This document shows, in pieces, positions 1 to 7,593 of a stretch of 64,000 bases of DNA. Both the position numbers and the translations under genes were made by a program. The notes under the pieces were generated by a model. The model was not told the origin of the DNA. It saw only the letters and a program-made list of their open reading frames with translations, and ran no database searches. The DNA is from Nocardia alba NBRC 108234 (GTDB lineage Bacteria; Actinomycetota; Actinomycetes; Mycobacteriales; Mycobacteriaceae): assembly GCF_001612665.1 (NCBI RefSeq), contig NZ_BDAX01000018.1, positions 336,823 through 400,822 on the forward strand. Direction: 5' to 3'. Positions within the stretch are counted from its first letter, which is position 1, and every line of letters starts with the position of its first letter.

Positions 1-1
1 C

Positions 2-109
2 CAGCACTGGTCGGGGTGCGAGCGTCGCTGCGGTCGCCCACGCGGGCCCGTGACCGATGTCGTCGCCACCGAGCACGGCTATCGCGTCGAGACCGACGAC
101 CCGACCTGA
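2..109 (+). CDS. cobG: Precorrin-3B synthase CobG, C-terminal end only (cut by window edge)
   Basis: Only the last 35 codons are present; the gene enters from the left edge and stops at TGA 107-109. The readable tail contains HWSGCERRCGRP, the second cysteine pair (CxxxC followed by GRP) of the sulfite/nitrite-reductase-like 4Fe-4S and siroheme fold, followed by the short closing strand of CobG. In the aerobic cobalamin pathway CobG converts precorrin-3A to precorrin-3B, the substrate of CobJ. The reading frame runs tail-to-tail into ddaH with a 31-bp overlap. cobH and cobIJ follow on the same strand after the inserted ddaH/asnC pair, so the usual cobG-cobH-cobIJ order is kept but interrupted. 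The identification rests on a short fragment, but the cysteine motif and the context agree. Confidence 0.8.
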   Translation, partial: QHWSGCERRCGRPRGPVTDVVATEHGYRVETDDPT

Positions 110-978
110 TCCGGTCGGCCCACAGTCGCGTCGCGGCGGGTGTGCAGCTCCAGCACGCAGCACTTGACGCCGCCGCCACCCTTGCGCAGTTCGGACAGAT
201 CCAGCGGAACGGGGACGAATCCGCGCGCCCGCAACTGCGCGATGAGACCGGTGGCGCCGGGGTCGAGGAAAACGTGTTCACCATCGCTGAGCCCGTTCAG
301 CCCGAAGCAGAGCGCGTCGTTGTCGTCGGCGAGGATCGCGTCGGGGTAGAGCGCGGTCAGTACCTCGCGCGCGGCCTGGCTGAACGCGGCCGGGTAGTAG
401 GCCACGGTGGCGTCGTCGAGGACCATCAGCGCGGTATCGAGGTGATAGAAGCGCGGGTCGACCAGCTCGAGCGAGACCACCGGCACGTCGAAGTACCGCT
501 CCACCTCGGCGTGCGCCGACAGCGAACAGCGGAATCCGACGCCGGCCAGGATCCGCTGCCCGGCGAACGCGAAATCGCCCTCCCCCTCGTTGATTTCGGA
601 CGCGGCGGCCAGTGCGCGCAGTTCTCGTGCGGCGAACCACCGGTGGAACGCGGGCCCCTCGGCGGCCCGTTCGGGGTGGGCGAACCGGGCCGAGAGCGCG
701 TGCCCACCGATCACGATGGCGCTGTTGGCGGCGAAGACCATATCCGGCAGACCGGGTTCGCCGGGCACCGTTTCCACGGTGTGGCCGTGCGCTTCCAGGG
801 TCGCGCGCAGGATTTCCCACTGGGCGAGCGCACGCGCCCGGTCGACCGGGGCGGCCGGATCCATCCAGGGGTTGATCGCGTAGGTGACCTCGAAATGGTC
901 GGGGCGGCACAGCACGTAGCGGCGCGCGGAGGCGGTCCGCGTGGGTGCGTGGACACGAAGTGGGCTGGCGGCGGTCAT
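79..978 (-). CDS. ddaH: Dimethylargininase / amidinotransferase-family hydrolase
   Basis: A 299-residue protein of the guanidino-modifying enzyme fold. DDAH enzymes hydrolyse methylated arginines to citrulline and methylamines; related members act as arginine deiminases or amidinotransferases. Visible motifs in order are FAANSA, GEGDF, FYHLDTAL with the catalytic His, and GVKCCVLEL near the C-terminus with the nucleophilic Cys. The ATG at 978 is chosen because AGGAG lies 8 nt upstream; an upstream in-frame ATG at 1011 has no such site. It is divergent from the Lrp/AsnC gene, whose protein probably controls it, an arrangement common for amino-acid-responsive regulators. Its 3' end overlaps the cobG tail. 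The substrate (dimethylarginine, arginine or another guanidine) cannot be settled from sequence. Confidence 0.85.
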   Translation of the reverse strand: MTAASPLRVHAPTRTASARRYVLCRPDHFEVTYAINPWMDPAAPVDRARALAQWEILRATLEAHGHTVETVPGEPGLPDMVFAANSAIVIGGHALSARFAHPERAAEGPAFHRWFAARELRALAAASEINEGEGDFAFAGQRILAGVGFRCSLSAHAEVERYFDVPVVSLELVDPRFYHLDTALMVLDDATVAYYPAAFSQAAREVLTALYPDAILADDNDALCFGLNGLSDGEHVFLDPGATGLIAQLRARGFVPVPLDLSELRKGGGGVKCCVLELHTRRDATVGRPDQVGSSVSTR

Positions 979-1031
979 CAGGACTCCTGGCGGCGACGCG
1001 GACGGTTTCACCGACCGTAATCGCCGTCGCG

Positions 1032-1071
1032 TTGCACACGGAACATCGATTCATTGTGCATTTCGGTGCAA
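1032..1071. promoter_or_regulatory. Candidate Lrp/AsnC operator between ddaH and asnC
   Basis: The divergent gap holds three copies of a TGCAC/GTGCA element: TTGCACA at 1032-1038, TGTGCA at 1055-1060 and GGTGCAA at 1065-1071. The first two form an inverted repeat with 16 nt between arms. Repeated dyads in the shared promoter of a regulator and its target fit Lrp-type octamers. Function is inferred. Confidence 0.45.
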
Positions 1072-1108
1072 AGATGGGGAATCATTGCGCGCGCGGCGAA
1101 GGAGCGAC

Positions 1109-1546
1109 ATGGACGACATCGATCGGCGAATTCTCGCGGAGCTGCTCGTTCACGCCCGCGCCTCGTTCCAGGAGATCGGTTCGGTGGTCGGATTGTCCGC
1201 GCCCGCGGTGAAGCGGCGGGTGGACAAAATGGTGCAGAGCGGGCAGATCACCGGATTCACCGCGCAGGTCAACCCGGCCGCGCTGGGCTGGAAGACCGAG
1301 GCCTACGTCGAGGTCTACTACCGCGACAACATCTCCCCCGCCGAGCTGCGCCGCACCCTCGAACCGATTCCGCAGATCGTCGGGGTGTGGACAATCGCGG
1401 GCGAGGCCGACGCGCTCGTGCATGTGATGGCCACCGATATGGCCGAGATCGAGGTGACGGTCGAACGGATCAGGGAGAACGCGCGCGTCGGGCGCACTCG
1501 CAGCTCGCTGGTGATGTCGCGCATTCTCGAACGCCCCCGTACCTGA
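1109..1546 (+). CDS. Lrp/AsnC-family transcriptional regulator
   Basis: A 145-residue protein with the standard two-domain layout: an N-terminal winged helix-turn-helix beginning MDDIDRRILAELL (residues 1-55) and a C-terminal RAM/ligand-binding domain with VEVYYRDN and GVWTIAGEADALVHV (about 65-140). The ATG at 1109 gives the conserved family start and is preceded by AAGGAG; the frame is open further upstream without family similarity. Lrp proteins assemble as multimers on repeated operators and respond to amino acids. The gene is divergent from ddaH, so arginine-derived ligands are a reasonable guess. The pair sits between cobG and cobH and looks unrelated to cobalamin synthesis. Confidence 0.9.
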   Translation: MDDIDRRILAELLVHARASFQEIGSVVGLSAPAVKRRVDKMVQSGQITGFTAQVNPAALGWKTEAYVEVYYRDNISPAELRRTLEPIPQIVGVWTIAGEADALVHVMATDMAEIEVTVERIRENARVGRTRSSLVMSRILERPRT

Positions 1547-1589
1547 GCCGCCGGACACCACGTCAGACACAGGTTCTAGGGTTGTCGCC

Positions 1590-2225
1590 ATGTCCGATGT
1601 GCGTGCCAGCTACCTCACCGACGGGGCCGAGATCTATCGGCGCTCGTTCGCGACGATCCGCGCCGAGGCGGATCTCGCCGGTTTCCCCACCGACGTGGAA
1701 CGGGTGGCGGTGCGGATGATCCACGGCTGCGGGCAGGTCGACCTGGCCCCCGACATCGCCTTCTCCCCCGGCGTGGTCGCCGCCGCGCGCGCCGCGCTGC
1801 ACGCGGGCAAACCGATCGTCTGCGATGCCAACATGGTCGCCTCTGGGGTGACCCGCAAGCGACTGCCTGCCGACAACGCGGTGCTGTGCAACCTCACCGA
1901 CCCGCGCGTGCCCGAACTGGCCGCGCGACTGGGCAATACCCGCTCGGTGGCGGCACTGGACCTGCTGCGCGACCAGCTCGACGGCGCGGTGGTGGCCATC
2001 GGCAACGCACCGACCGCGCTGTTCCACCTGCTCGACATGCTCGACGCCGGTGCACCACGCCCCGCCGCGATCATCGGTATCCCGGTGGGGTTCATCGGCG
2101 CCGCCGAATCCAAGCAGGCGCTGATCGACTTCGGCGGAATCGAGTATCTGACCGTCCGCGGCAGGCGGGGCGGCAGCGCGATCACCGCGTCGGCACTGAA
2201 TGCGATTGCGAGCGAACAGGAATGA
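1590..2225 (+). CDS. cobH: Precorrin-8X methylmutase
   Basis: A 211-residue CobH. It moves the C11 methyl group of precorrin-8 to C12, giving hydrogenobyrinic acid in the aerobic branch. RMIHGCGQVD carries the catalytic histidine, and the IGNAPTALFHLLDML and PVGFIGAAESKQAL blocks are typical of the family. Length is normal. The stop codon overlaps the cobIJ start (ATGA at 2222-2225), so the two are translationally coupled. The start at 1590 fits the usual CobH N-terminus; the Shine-Dalgarno is weak. Confidence 0.95.
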   Translation: MSDVRASYLTDGAEIYRRSFATIRAEADLAGFPTDVERVAVRMIHGCGQVDLAPDIAFSPGVVAAARAALHAGKPIVCDANMVASGVTRKRLPADNAVLCNLTDPRVPELAARLGNTRSVAALDLLRDQLDGAVVAIGNAPTALFHLLDMLDAGAPRPAAIIGIPVGFIGAAESKQALIDFGGIEYLTVRGRRGGSAITASALNAIASEQE

Positions 2226-3862
2226 GCGAGATCAGCACCGGCAAGCTGTGGGGTATCGGCCTGGGTCCCGGCGATCCGGAACTGGTGACGGTGAAGGCCG
2301 CCCGGCTCATCGCCGAAGCCGATGTGGTGGCGTTCCACAGCGCCAAGCACGGCCGCAGCATCTCCCGCGCCATCGCCGAACCGTATCTGCGCCCCGGCCA
2401 GATCGAGGAGCATCTCGTCTACCCGGTGACCGTGGAGACCACCGATCATCCCGGCGGCTACCAGGGCGCGATCGACGAGTTCTACGAGCAGGCGGCGCAG
2501 CGGCTGGCCGCCCACCTGGCCGCCGGGCGCACCGTCGCGCTGCTCGCCGCGGGCGATCCGCTGTTCTACTCCTCCTACATGCACATGCACCGGCGGCTGG
2601 CCGACCGCTTCGACGCCGAGATCGTCCCCGGCATCACCTCGGTCAGCGCGGCTTCCGCGGCGCTGGGAACCCCCCTCGTCGAAGGCGAGCAGGTGTTGAC
2701 GGTGCTGCCCGGGACCATGCCCGTCGACCAGCTCACCGAGCGCCTTCGGACCACCGACGCGGCCGCGATCATGAAGCTGGGCCGCACCTATCCCGGTGTG
2801 CGCCGAGCACTCTCGGAGTCGGGCAGGCTCGCCGACGCCTATTACGTGGAACGCGCCAGCAGCACCCGCGAGCGTGTGCTGGCCGCCGCCGATGTCGACG
2901 ATGCCGAGGTGCCCTACTTCGCCATCACCCTGGTGCCCGGTCCGAAGCCGACCACCCCGATCCGGGCCCGTTCCGCTGCCGACGCGCCCTCGATCGACCG
3001 GTCGACGGCTGGATCCGACCGGCTCACCGCCACCCCACCGCGCCCGGCCACGCCGACGCACGCGGGCGAGTCCGTGCTGTCGCAGGCGCCCGAATCCGAT
3101 GGCGCGCCAGGCGAAGTCGTCGTCGTCGGCCTCGGCCCCGGCGATGCCGCGTGGACTACCCCGCAGGTCAGCGAGGCGCTGGCCGCGGCAACCGATCTGG
3201 TCGGGTACACCACCTATATCGACCGGGTGCCCCAGCGGGCAGGCCAGCAGCGGCACGCCAGTGACAACAAGGTCGAGTCCGAGCGGGCCGCGATGGCGCT
3301 GGACCTGGCCAAGCGGGGCGCGCGCGTCGCGGTGGTGTCCTCGGGTGATCCGGGTGTCTTCGCGATGGCCGCCGCGGTTCTCGAGGTGTCCGCCGAACCA
3401 CAGTTCCAAGATGTCGCGGTGCGGGTGCTGCCAGGGCTCACCGCCGCCAACGCGGTGGCGAGCCGGGTCGGCGCGCCACTGGGCCACGACTACGCGATGA
3501 TCTCGCTGTCGGACCGGCTCAAGCCGTGGGATGTCGTCGCACAACGCCTGTCGGCGGTCGCCGCGGCCGATATGGCCATCGCGATCTACAACCCGGCTTC
3601 CTCACAGCGCCGCTGGCAGGTCGGCGCCATGCGTGAGCTCCTGCTCGAACACCGCCCGCCGCGCACGCCGGTGGTGCTGGGTCGCGATGTCGGCGGGCCG
3701 ACCGAATCCGTCCGGGTGACCACGCTCGGTGAGCTCGATCCCGACGAGGTCGACATGCGCACCCTGCTGATCATCGGATCCTCCACCACCACCACCTTCG
3801 ACACGCCGGAGGGCACCCGCGTTTTCACTTCGCGCAGGTACGGGTCGGTGCCGAGCCGGTAG
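2222..3862 (+). CDS. cobIJ: Fused precorrin-2 C20-methyltransferase / precorrin-3B C17-methyltransferase
   Basis: A 546-residue fusion of two tetrapyrrole methylases. The CobI half (about 1-235) starts with IGLGPGDPELVTVKA, the SAM-binding glycine loop, and has AAGDPLFYSSYMHM. A Ser/Thr/Pro-rich linker (about 236-290) follows. The CobJ half (about 297-546) starts with VVGLGPGDAAWTTPQ and contains SSGDPGVFAMAAAV and IYNPASSQRRW. Together they methylate C20 of precorrin-2 and then C17 with ring contraction after CobG has acted. The same fusion is known in mycobacteria and relatives. The ATG at 2222 overlaps the cobH stop. The frame is open upstream inside cobH, but that part is only a frame-shifted copy of cobH. 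Confidence 0.95.
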   Translation: MSEISTGKLWGIGLGPGDPELVTVKAARLIAEADVVAFHSAKHGRSISRAIAEPYLRPGQIEEHLVYPVTVETTDHPGGYQGAIDEFYEQAAQRLAAHLAAGRTVALLAAGDPLFYSSYMHMHRRLADRFDAEIVPGITSVSAASAALGTPLVEGEQVLTVLPGTMPVDQLTERLRTTDAAAIMKLGRTYPGVRRALSESGRLADAYYVERASSTRERVLAAADVDDAEVPYFAITLVPGPKPTTPIRARSAADAPSIDRSTAGSDRLTATPPRPATPTHAGESVLSQAPESDGAPGEVVVVGLGPGDAAWTTPQVSEALAAATDLVGYTTYIDRVPQRAGQQRHASDNKVESERAAMALDLAKRGARVAVVSSGDPGVFAMAAAVLEVSAEPQFQDVAVRVLPGLTAANAVASRVGAPLGHDYAMISLSDRLKPWDVVAQRLSAVAAADMAIAIYNPASSQRRWQVGAMRELLLEHRPPRTPVVLGRDVGGPTESVRVTTLGELDPDEVDMRTLLIIGSSTTTTFDTPEGTRVFTSRRYGSVPSR

Positions 3863-4122
3863 CTCGCGCCAAGCAGTAAGAAAACCGCACGGTCGGTACC
3901 GCGCATGACCCGCGCCGAGCGGTCGTCCGGATCGACACGACCGGCGATCGCGGCGACCCCGCGGCCGACCGGACGACCGCGCTCCTCGGCGACCGCGATG
4001 GTCGGCGAGGCCCCGGCGATCCGCGCCCACGATGGCACACTGGTTGCGCGGGTTCACCCGCGCGCACAACAGCGTGACAGCTCGTTTCCTGGTTCGATTC
4101 CCCAACGCGTCCCACGAGGACG
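3863..4122. other. Gap after cobIJ; no convincing gene
   Basis: No intact coding region. On the minus strand, 3863-4038 stays open with high third-position GC and reads like the start of a protein (SPTIAVAEERGRPVGRG), but it has no stop before running antisense through cobIJ. It may be a gene remnant or chance. Confidence 0.5.
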
Positions 4123-4140
4123 ATGAAAGGACTCACCACG

Positions 4141-4632
4141 ATGAGAGTTCAGCACCACGCACACCACGCCCTCCCCACCCGACTGCGGCGCGGCCTCACG
4201 GTCGGCCTGATCGCCGCCGCCATGGCGGTCCCCGTCGCGGGAATCGCCTCGGCCGACCCGCCGGCCGCGTCCCCGGCACCCGGCGCGATCGAGGCACCCG
4301 CGGCACCCGAAGCACCCACGGCTCCGGGAGCACCCGAGCAGCCCGCGGCACCGGCATCGCCGGGTCTGCCCGGCCGGCCCGAGGCTCCCCTCGCCGACAG
4401 CGCCACCAGCATCACGCTGCTGGTGGACGGCGGCGCGAGCGAGGCCGTCTCGGTCAGCATCGACAGCACGGCTACGGTCGAGGATTTGAAGGACCTCATC
4501 CAGGAACAGACCGGGGTCCCGGCGGCCGACCAGCAGCTCGCCACCGCGAGCGAGGTCGAGCTGGTGGACTCGCGGACCCTGGCGTCCTATGAGCTCACCG
4601 ACGGCGACACCGTGATCCTCGCGGTGGCCTGA
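4141..4632 (+). CDS. Secreted ubiquitin-like (beta-grasp) protein
   Basis: A 163-residue exported protein. Residues 1-38 form a signal peptide (Arg-rich n-region, hydrophobic GLTVGLIAAAMAVPVAG, then IASA before DP). Residues 39-88 are an Ala/Pro linker. Residues 90-163 match the ubiquitin fold along its whole length: TVEDLKDLIQEQTGV aligns with the helix of ubiquitin (TIENVKAKIQDKEGI), ADQQLA with PDQQRL, and SRTLASYELTDGDTV with GRTLSDYNIQKESTL. The domain is 74 residues, the size of ubiquitin without its Gly-Gly tail, and ends in VILAVA, so it lacks a conjugation tail. The ATG at 4141 is preferred (AAAGGA at 4126-4131); an ATG at 4123 in frame would add six residues. The gene stands alone and no ligase or protease partner is adjacent. 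Function is unknown. Confidence 0.85.
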   Translation: MRVQHHAHHALPTRLRRGLTVGLIAAAMAVPVAGIASADPPAASPAPGAIEAPAAPEAPTAPGAPEQPAAPASPGLPGRPEAPLADSATSITLLVDGGASEAVSVSIDSTATVEDLKDLIQEQTGVPAADQQLATASEVELVDSRTLASYELTDGDTVILAVA

Positions 4633-4750
4633 GCCCGACGGGTAGCTCGATGCGGCGGTGGCGCTCAGCGCGCGAGCGTCATCGCCGCACCCCGGTCTGG
4701 CGAACGCGCCGCAACACAGGCACTATTGGCGGACCGCGCACCCCGGCGTA

Positions 4751-4769
4751 ACATTCCACTTAGGAATGT
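4751..4769. promoter_or_regulatory. Inverted repeat, probable PadR operator
   Basis: ACATTCC and GGAATGT flank a 5-nt spacer, a perfect 7-bp dyad ending 20 nt before the PadR start codon. PadR proteins usually bind such dyads in their own promoters, so autoregulation is likely but inferred. Confidence 0.55.
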
Positions 4770-4789
4770 AGTTCGAAGGGAGTTGACCG

Positions 4790-5332
4790 TTGACCGACAC
4801 CGCGACTCGACGCCGCCCGCTGAACTCCACCGCGGCCTCGCTACTCGGGTTCCTCCACGAGGGCCCGAAGTCCGGCTGGGATCTGGCCACACAGGCCCAG
4901 CTACGCATCGGCGACTTCTGGACCATCACCCAGAGCCAGGTCTATCGAGAGCTGTCCACAATGGATACCGCGGGCCTGGTGACCAAGGGTGAACGCGGCG
5001 CCAGGGAACGCATTCCCTACCGGATCACCGACATCGGGCGCGAGGCCTTCGCCGAGTGGATCGGGCGCGACCCGGGCGTCGAGACGATCCGCGTGCCACT
5101 GCTGCTCACGCTCTCCTTCGGCGAGCACCTCGATCCCGCGCATCGCGATCGGATCATCGCCGCCAACAAGAACATTCATCAGGATCGCCTCGACCGATAT
5201 CTCGACGAGGACGAAACCGCCCTGGCACCGCACCAGCGGGCGACCCTCGAATTCGGCATCGCCTACGAACGCGCGGTCCTGCACTGGTTCGACCAGCTCC
5301 CGACGATCTTCACACCACCGAGCCCGCGCTGA
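4790..5332 (+). CDS. PadR-family transcriptional regulator
   Basis: A 180-residue PadR/VirR protein. The N-terminal winged helix (about 13-85) shows the family signature LLGFLHEGPKSGWDL followed by FWTITQSQVYRELSTM and a wing. The C-terminal part (about 95-175) is the helical dimerisation region. A TTG start at 4790 is chosen because GAAGGGAG lies about 7 nt upstream and the N-terminus is then of normal length. An inverted repeat at 4751-4769 is a likely own operator. Its ligand and targets are unknown. It is convergent with cobK, only 19 bp away, and has no obvious partner gene. Confidence 0.88.
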   Translation: MTDTATRRRPLNSTAASLLGFLHEGPKSGWDLATQAQLRIGDFWTITQSQVYRELSTMDTAGLVTKGERGARERIPYRITDIGREAFAEWIGRDPGVETIRVPLLLTLSFGEHLDPAHRDRIIAANKNIHQDRLDRYLDEDETALAPHQRATLEFGIAYERAVLHWFDQLPTIFTPPSPR

Positions 5333-5351
5333 CGGCACTCGGCCACCGGGG

Positions 5352-6104
5352 TCAGCGCACCCGGTGCGGCGCGGATTCGCGCAGCCACCGCACCGCGGCG
5401 CCGACATCGGCCACGGTCACCGCACCCTCGGGCAGCGGCGGCCGGTCGATCATGATCACCGGCAGTCCCGCGGTGCGGGCCGCGAAGATCTTCGCCTCGG
5501 TCTGTTCACCGCCGCTGTTCTTCGTGACCAGCACGTCGATGCGATGACGCGACATCAGCACGAGTTCCTCGTCGAACGTGAACGGCCCACGCGCCAGCAA
5601 CAGTTTGGCGCGCGGCGGGAGCGGGACGTCGGGGGCGTCGATGGAGCGGATGACGAAACCATGGCCCGTACAGCCGACGAACGCGCCGACGCCCTGACGG
5701 CCGATGGTCAGCAGGACTTGCTTGTCGCGCGCGGTCAGGGCCGCGGCCGCCGCGGTGAGATCGGGCACGCGGGTCCACAGATCTCCGCACCGCTGCACCC
5801 ACTCGGGGCGGCGCAGATGCAGCGCCGGGATGTCGAGCTCGGCCGCGGCGGTGGCGGCGTGCGCGCTCACCCGCGCGGCGAAGGGATGGGTCGCGTCCAC
5901 GACAGCATCGATCGCGTTCTCGCGCAGCCACATTCGGAGGCCCTCGACGCCACCGAACCCACCCACGCGGACCGCACCGACCGGCAACCGCGGATTGGCG
6001 ACTCGACCGGCGAGGGAGGACACGATATCGAGTCCACGCTCACCCGACGCTCTGCGCGCCAACTCCCTGGCTTCGCCGGTGCCACCGAGGATCAGAACTC
6101 TCAG
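5352..6104 (-). CDS. cobK: Precorrin-6A reductase, probable CTG start
   Basis: A 250-residue CobK, which reduces precorrin-6A to dihydroprecorrin-6 with NADPH. The N-terminal nucleotide-binding loop RVLILGGTGEARELAR is present only if translation begins at CTG 6104-6102. The first standard codon, TTG at 6062, would delete it, and an in-frame TGA lies 15 nt upstream of the CTG. GGAGGG sits 5-6 nt before the CTG. Further family motifs are DAVVDATHPFAARVS and TIGRQGV, and VTKNSGG near the C-terminus. The CTG overlaps the TGA of a 19-codon upstream frame (CTGA), which suggests translational coupling. A sequencing or assembly error at the start codon is the alternative. Confidence 0.88.
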   Translation of the reverse strand: MRVLILGGTGEARELARRASGERGLDIVSSLAGRVANPRLPVGAVRVGGFGGVEGLRMWLRENAIDAVVDATHPFAARVSAHAATAAAELDIPALHLRRPEWVQRCGDLWTRVPDLTAAAAALTARDKQVLLTIGRQGVGAFVGCTGHGFVIRSIDAPDVPLPPRAKLLLARGPFTFDEELVLMSRHRIDVLVTKNSGGEQTEAKIFAARTAGLPVIMIDRPPLPEGAVTVADVGAAVRWLRESAPHRVR

Positions 6105-6160
6105 GACAGCCCTCCGCGATCATCGACACCGGCATCACCATCGAACTTCGAGTACTTCAT
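6101..6160 (-). CDS. Candidate 19-codon leader peptide of cobK
   Basis: An ATG at 6160 with GGAGAG five bases upstream opens a 19-residue frame beginning MKYSKFDGD and ending RGGLS. Its TGA overlaps the CTG start of cobK. The strong ribosome site and the overlap suggest a coupling leader; the peptide itself resembles nothing I recognise. The 164 bp between it and cobL show no cobalamin-riboswitch boxes. Confidence 0.45.
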   Translation of the reverse strand: MKYSKFDGDAGVDDRGGLS

Positions 6161-6324
6161 GTAACTCTCCATCGTGGAAACCGAACCGGGGGGATTACCC
6201 GGAACGGCAACGACCCTACCCCCGAGCCGTGGGTTCTACACGTCCGGTCCGAAATTCTTACGGCGCGCGGACCCTGTGAGAACGGATTCATCGTGATCTG
6301 CGCGTGATCTGATCGTGATCGTCA

Positions 6325-7593
6325 CTACGGGTCCGCCGTCCGGCGACCAGCGGGTTTTCGGACAATCCACTGAGCGACCGGCAGGTGCGGCCGCCATGCG
6401 GTGAACCCGCCGAGCGCCTCCCCTCGATAGATCTGGAATTTGCGCAGGGTTCCGCCGAACCTCGCAGACCAGTCGAGCAGCAGCGCTTCCGATTCCGCGG
6501 TGACCGCGTTGGCGACGAAGCGGCCGCCGGGACGCAGGTGCTGCCAGCACAGTTCGAACATGCCGTCCTGGGTGAGGCCGCCGCCGAGGAATATCGCATC
6601 CGGCGCCGAGATCTTTTCCTCGGCTAACTCTGAGCTCATCTCGCCGCGGATCGTTATTCCCGGCACCCCGAGCGCGGTGATATTGGTCGCGATTTGTTCG
6701 CGCCGGGCGGGCAGTCGTTCGAACGTGACGGCGCGGCACCGCGGATGGGTCCGGCACCATTCGATCGCGATACTGCCCGACCCGCCGCCGACATCCCACA
6801 GCATTTCCCCCGGTACAGGGGCGAGTGCGGTGACGGTGAGGGCGCGAACCTCGGCTTTGGTGAGCTGACCGTCCCCGGCGAAGGCGGCGTCGGCCAAGCC
6901 CGGCAATCGGGTGTCGCGGCGCGTTCGCGGATCGGCGCGACAGTCGACGGCGACGATGTTGAGCGGGTCGCCGGGCGGGTGCGCCCAGGTGGCGGCGGAA
7001 CCGGTGTACCGGCGTTCGGCGGGGCCGCCGAGTTGCTCGAGAACGGTCAGCGACGAGTCGCCGAATCCCTTGTCGCACAGCAGTTCCGCGATTCGAATCG
7101 GCGTTGTCTGGTCTTCGCTGAGAACGAGAATCCGCCGCCCTTCGGACAATTCGGGCACGATGGTGGGCAATGGCCGGGCAACCACGCTCACCACCGGAGT
7201 ATCGGCCAGTGGCCACCCGAGCCGGGCGCACGCCAGCGACGCCGAGGAGGGCTGCGGGAACACGCGCAGCGCCGCCGGGCCGAACCGGCGCGCCAGCGTG
7301 ACGCCGATCCCGTAGAACATGGGATCACCGCTGGCCAGGACACCGATGCGGCGATCGGCGTTGCGCCCGAACAACTCCGGCAGGGCAGCCAGCAGCGGCG
7401 TCGGCCACGGCACCCGTTCGATGTCGCTCGCCGGGAGCAGCGCCAGTTGGCGCGCGGAGCCGAACACCACCTCGCAGTCCCCGATGGCGCTACGGACGTT
7501 CTCCCCGAGACCGGGCCAACCGTCGGCCCCGATTCCGGCCACCACGATCGGGTGGCCGGTCCAGCCCTTCGCCGCGTCGACCGACGCGGTCAC
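6325..7593 (-). CDS. cobL: Precorrin-6Y C5,15-methyltransferase (decarboxylating)
   Basis: A 422-residue two-domain enzyme that methylates C5 and C15 of precorrin-6Y (dihydroprecorrin-6) and removes the C12 acetate carboxyl. The N-terminal half (about 15-215) is a tetrapyrrole methylase with VVAGIGADGWPGL and LASGDPMFYGIG. The C-terminal half (about 235-405) is a classical SAM methyltransferase with MLWDVGGGSGSIAIEW and AIFLGGGLTQDGMFE. The GTG start overlaps the stop of the upstream SDR gene (GTGA). In mycobacteria cobM lies between cobK and cobL; here there is only a 220-bp stretch. Confidence 0.95.
   Translation of the reverse strand: MTASVDAAKGWTGHPIVVAGIGADGWPGLGENVRSAIGDCEVVFGSARQLALLPASDIERVPWPTPLLAALPELFGRNADRRIGVLASGDPMFYGIGVTLARRFGPAALRVFPQPSSASLACARLGWPLADTPVVSVVARPLPTIVPELSEGRRILVLSEDQTTPIRIAELLCDKGFGDSSLTVLEQLGGPAERRYTGSAATWAHPPGDPLNIVAVDCRADPRTRRDTRLPGLADAAFAGDGQLTKAEVRALTVTALAPVPGEMLWDVGGGSGSIAIEWCRTHPRCRAVTFERLPARREQIATNITALGVPGITIRGEMSSELAEEKISAPDAIFLGGGLTQDGMFELCWQHLRPGGRFVANAVTAESEALLLDWSARFGGTLRKFQIYRGEALGGFTAWRPHLPVAQWIVRKPAGRRTADP

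Noticed and set aside
1634..3544. Long minus-strand frame across cobH and cobIJ
   Set aside because: Antisense to two confident cobalamin genes and lacking any recognisable domain.
4070..4110. T-loop-like sequence GGTTCGATTCC suggesting a tRNA gene
   Set aside because: Only two base pairs of the T stem can form and no acceptor, D or anticodon arms surround it.
6161..6324. Possible cobalamin riboswitch in the gap between cobL and cobK
   Set aside because: No B12-box sequence (GCCACTG type) or matching stems on the minus strand.
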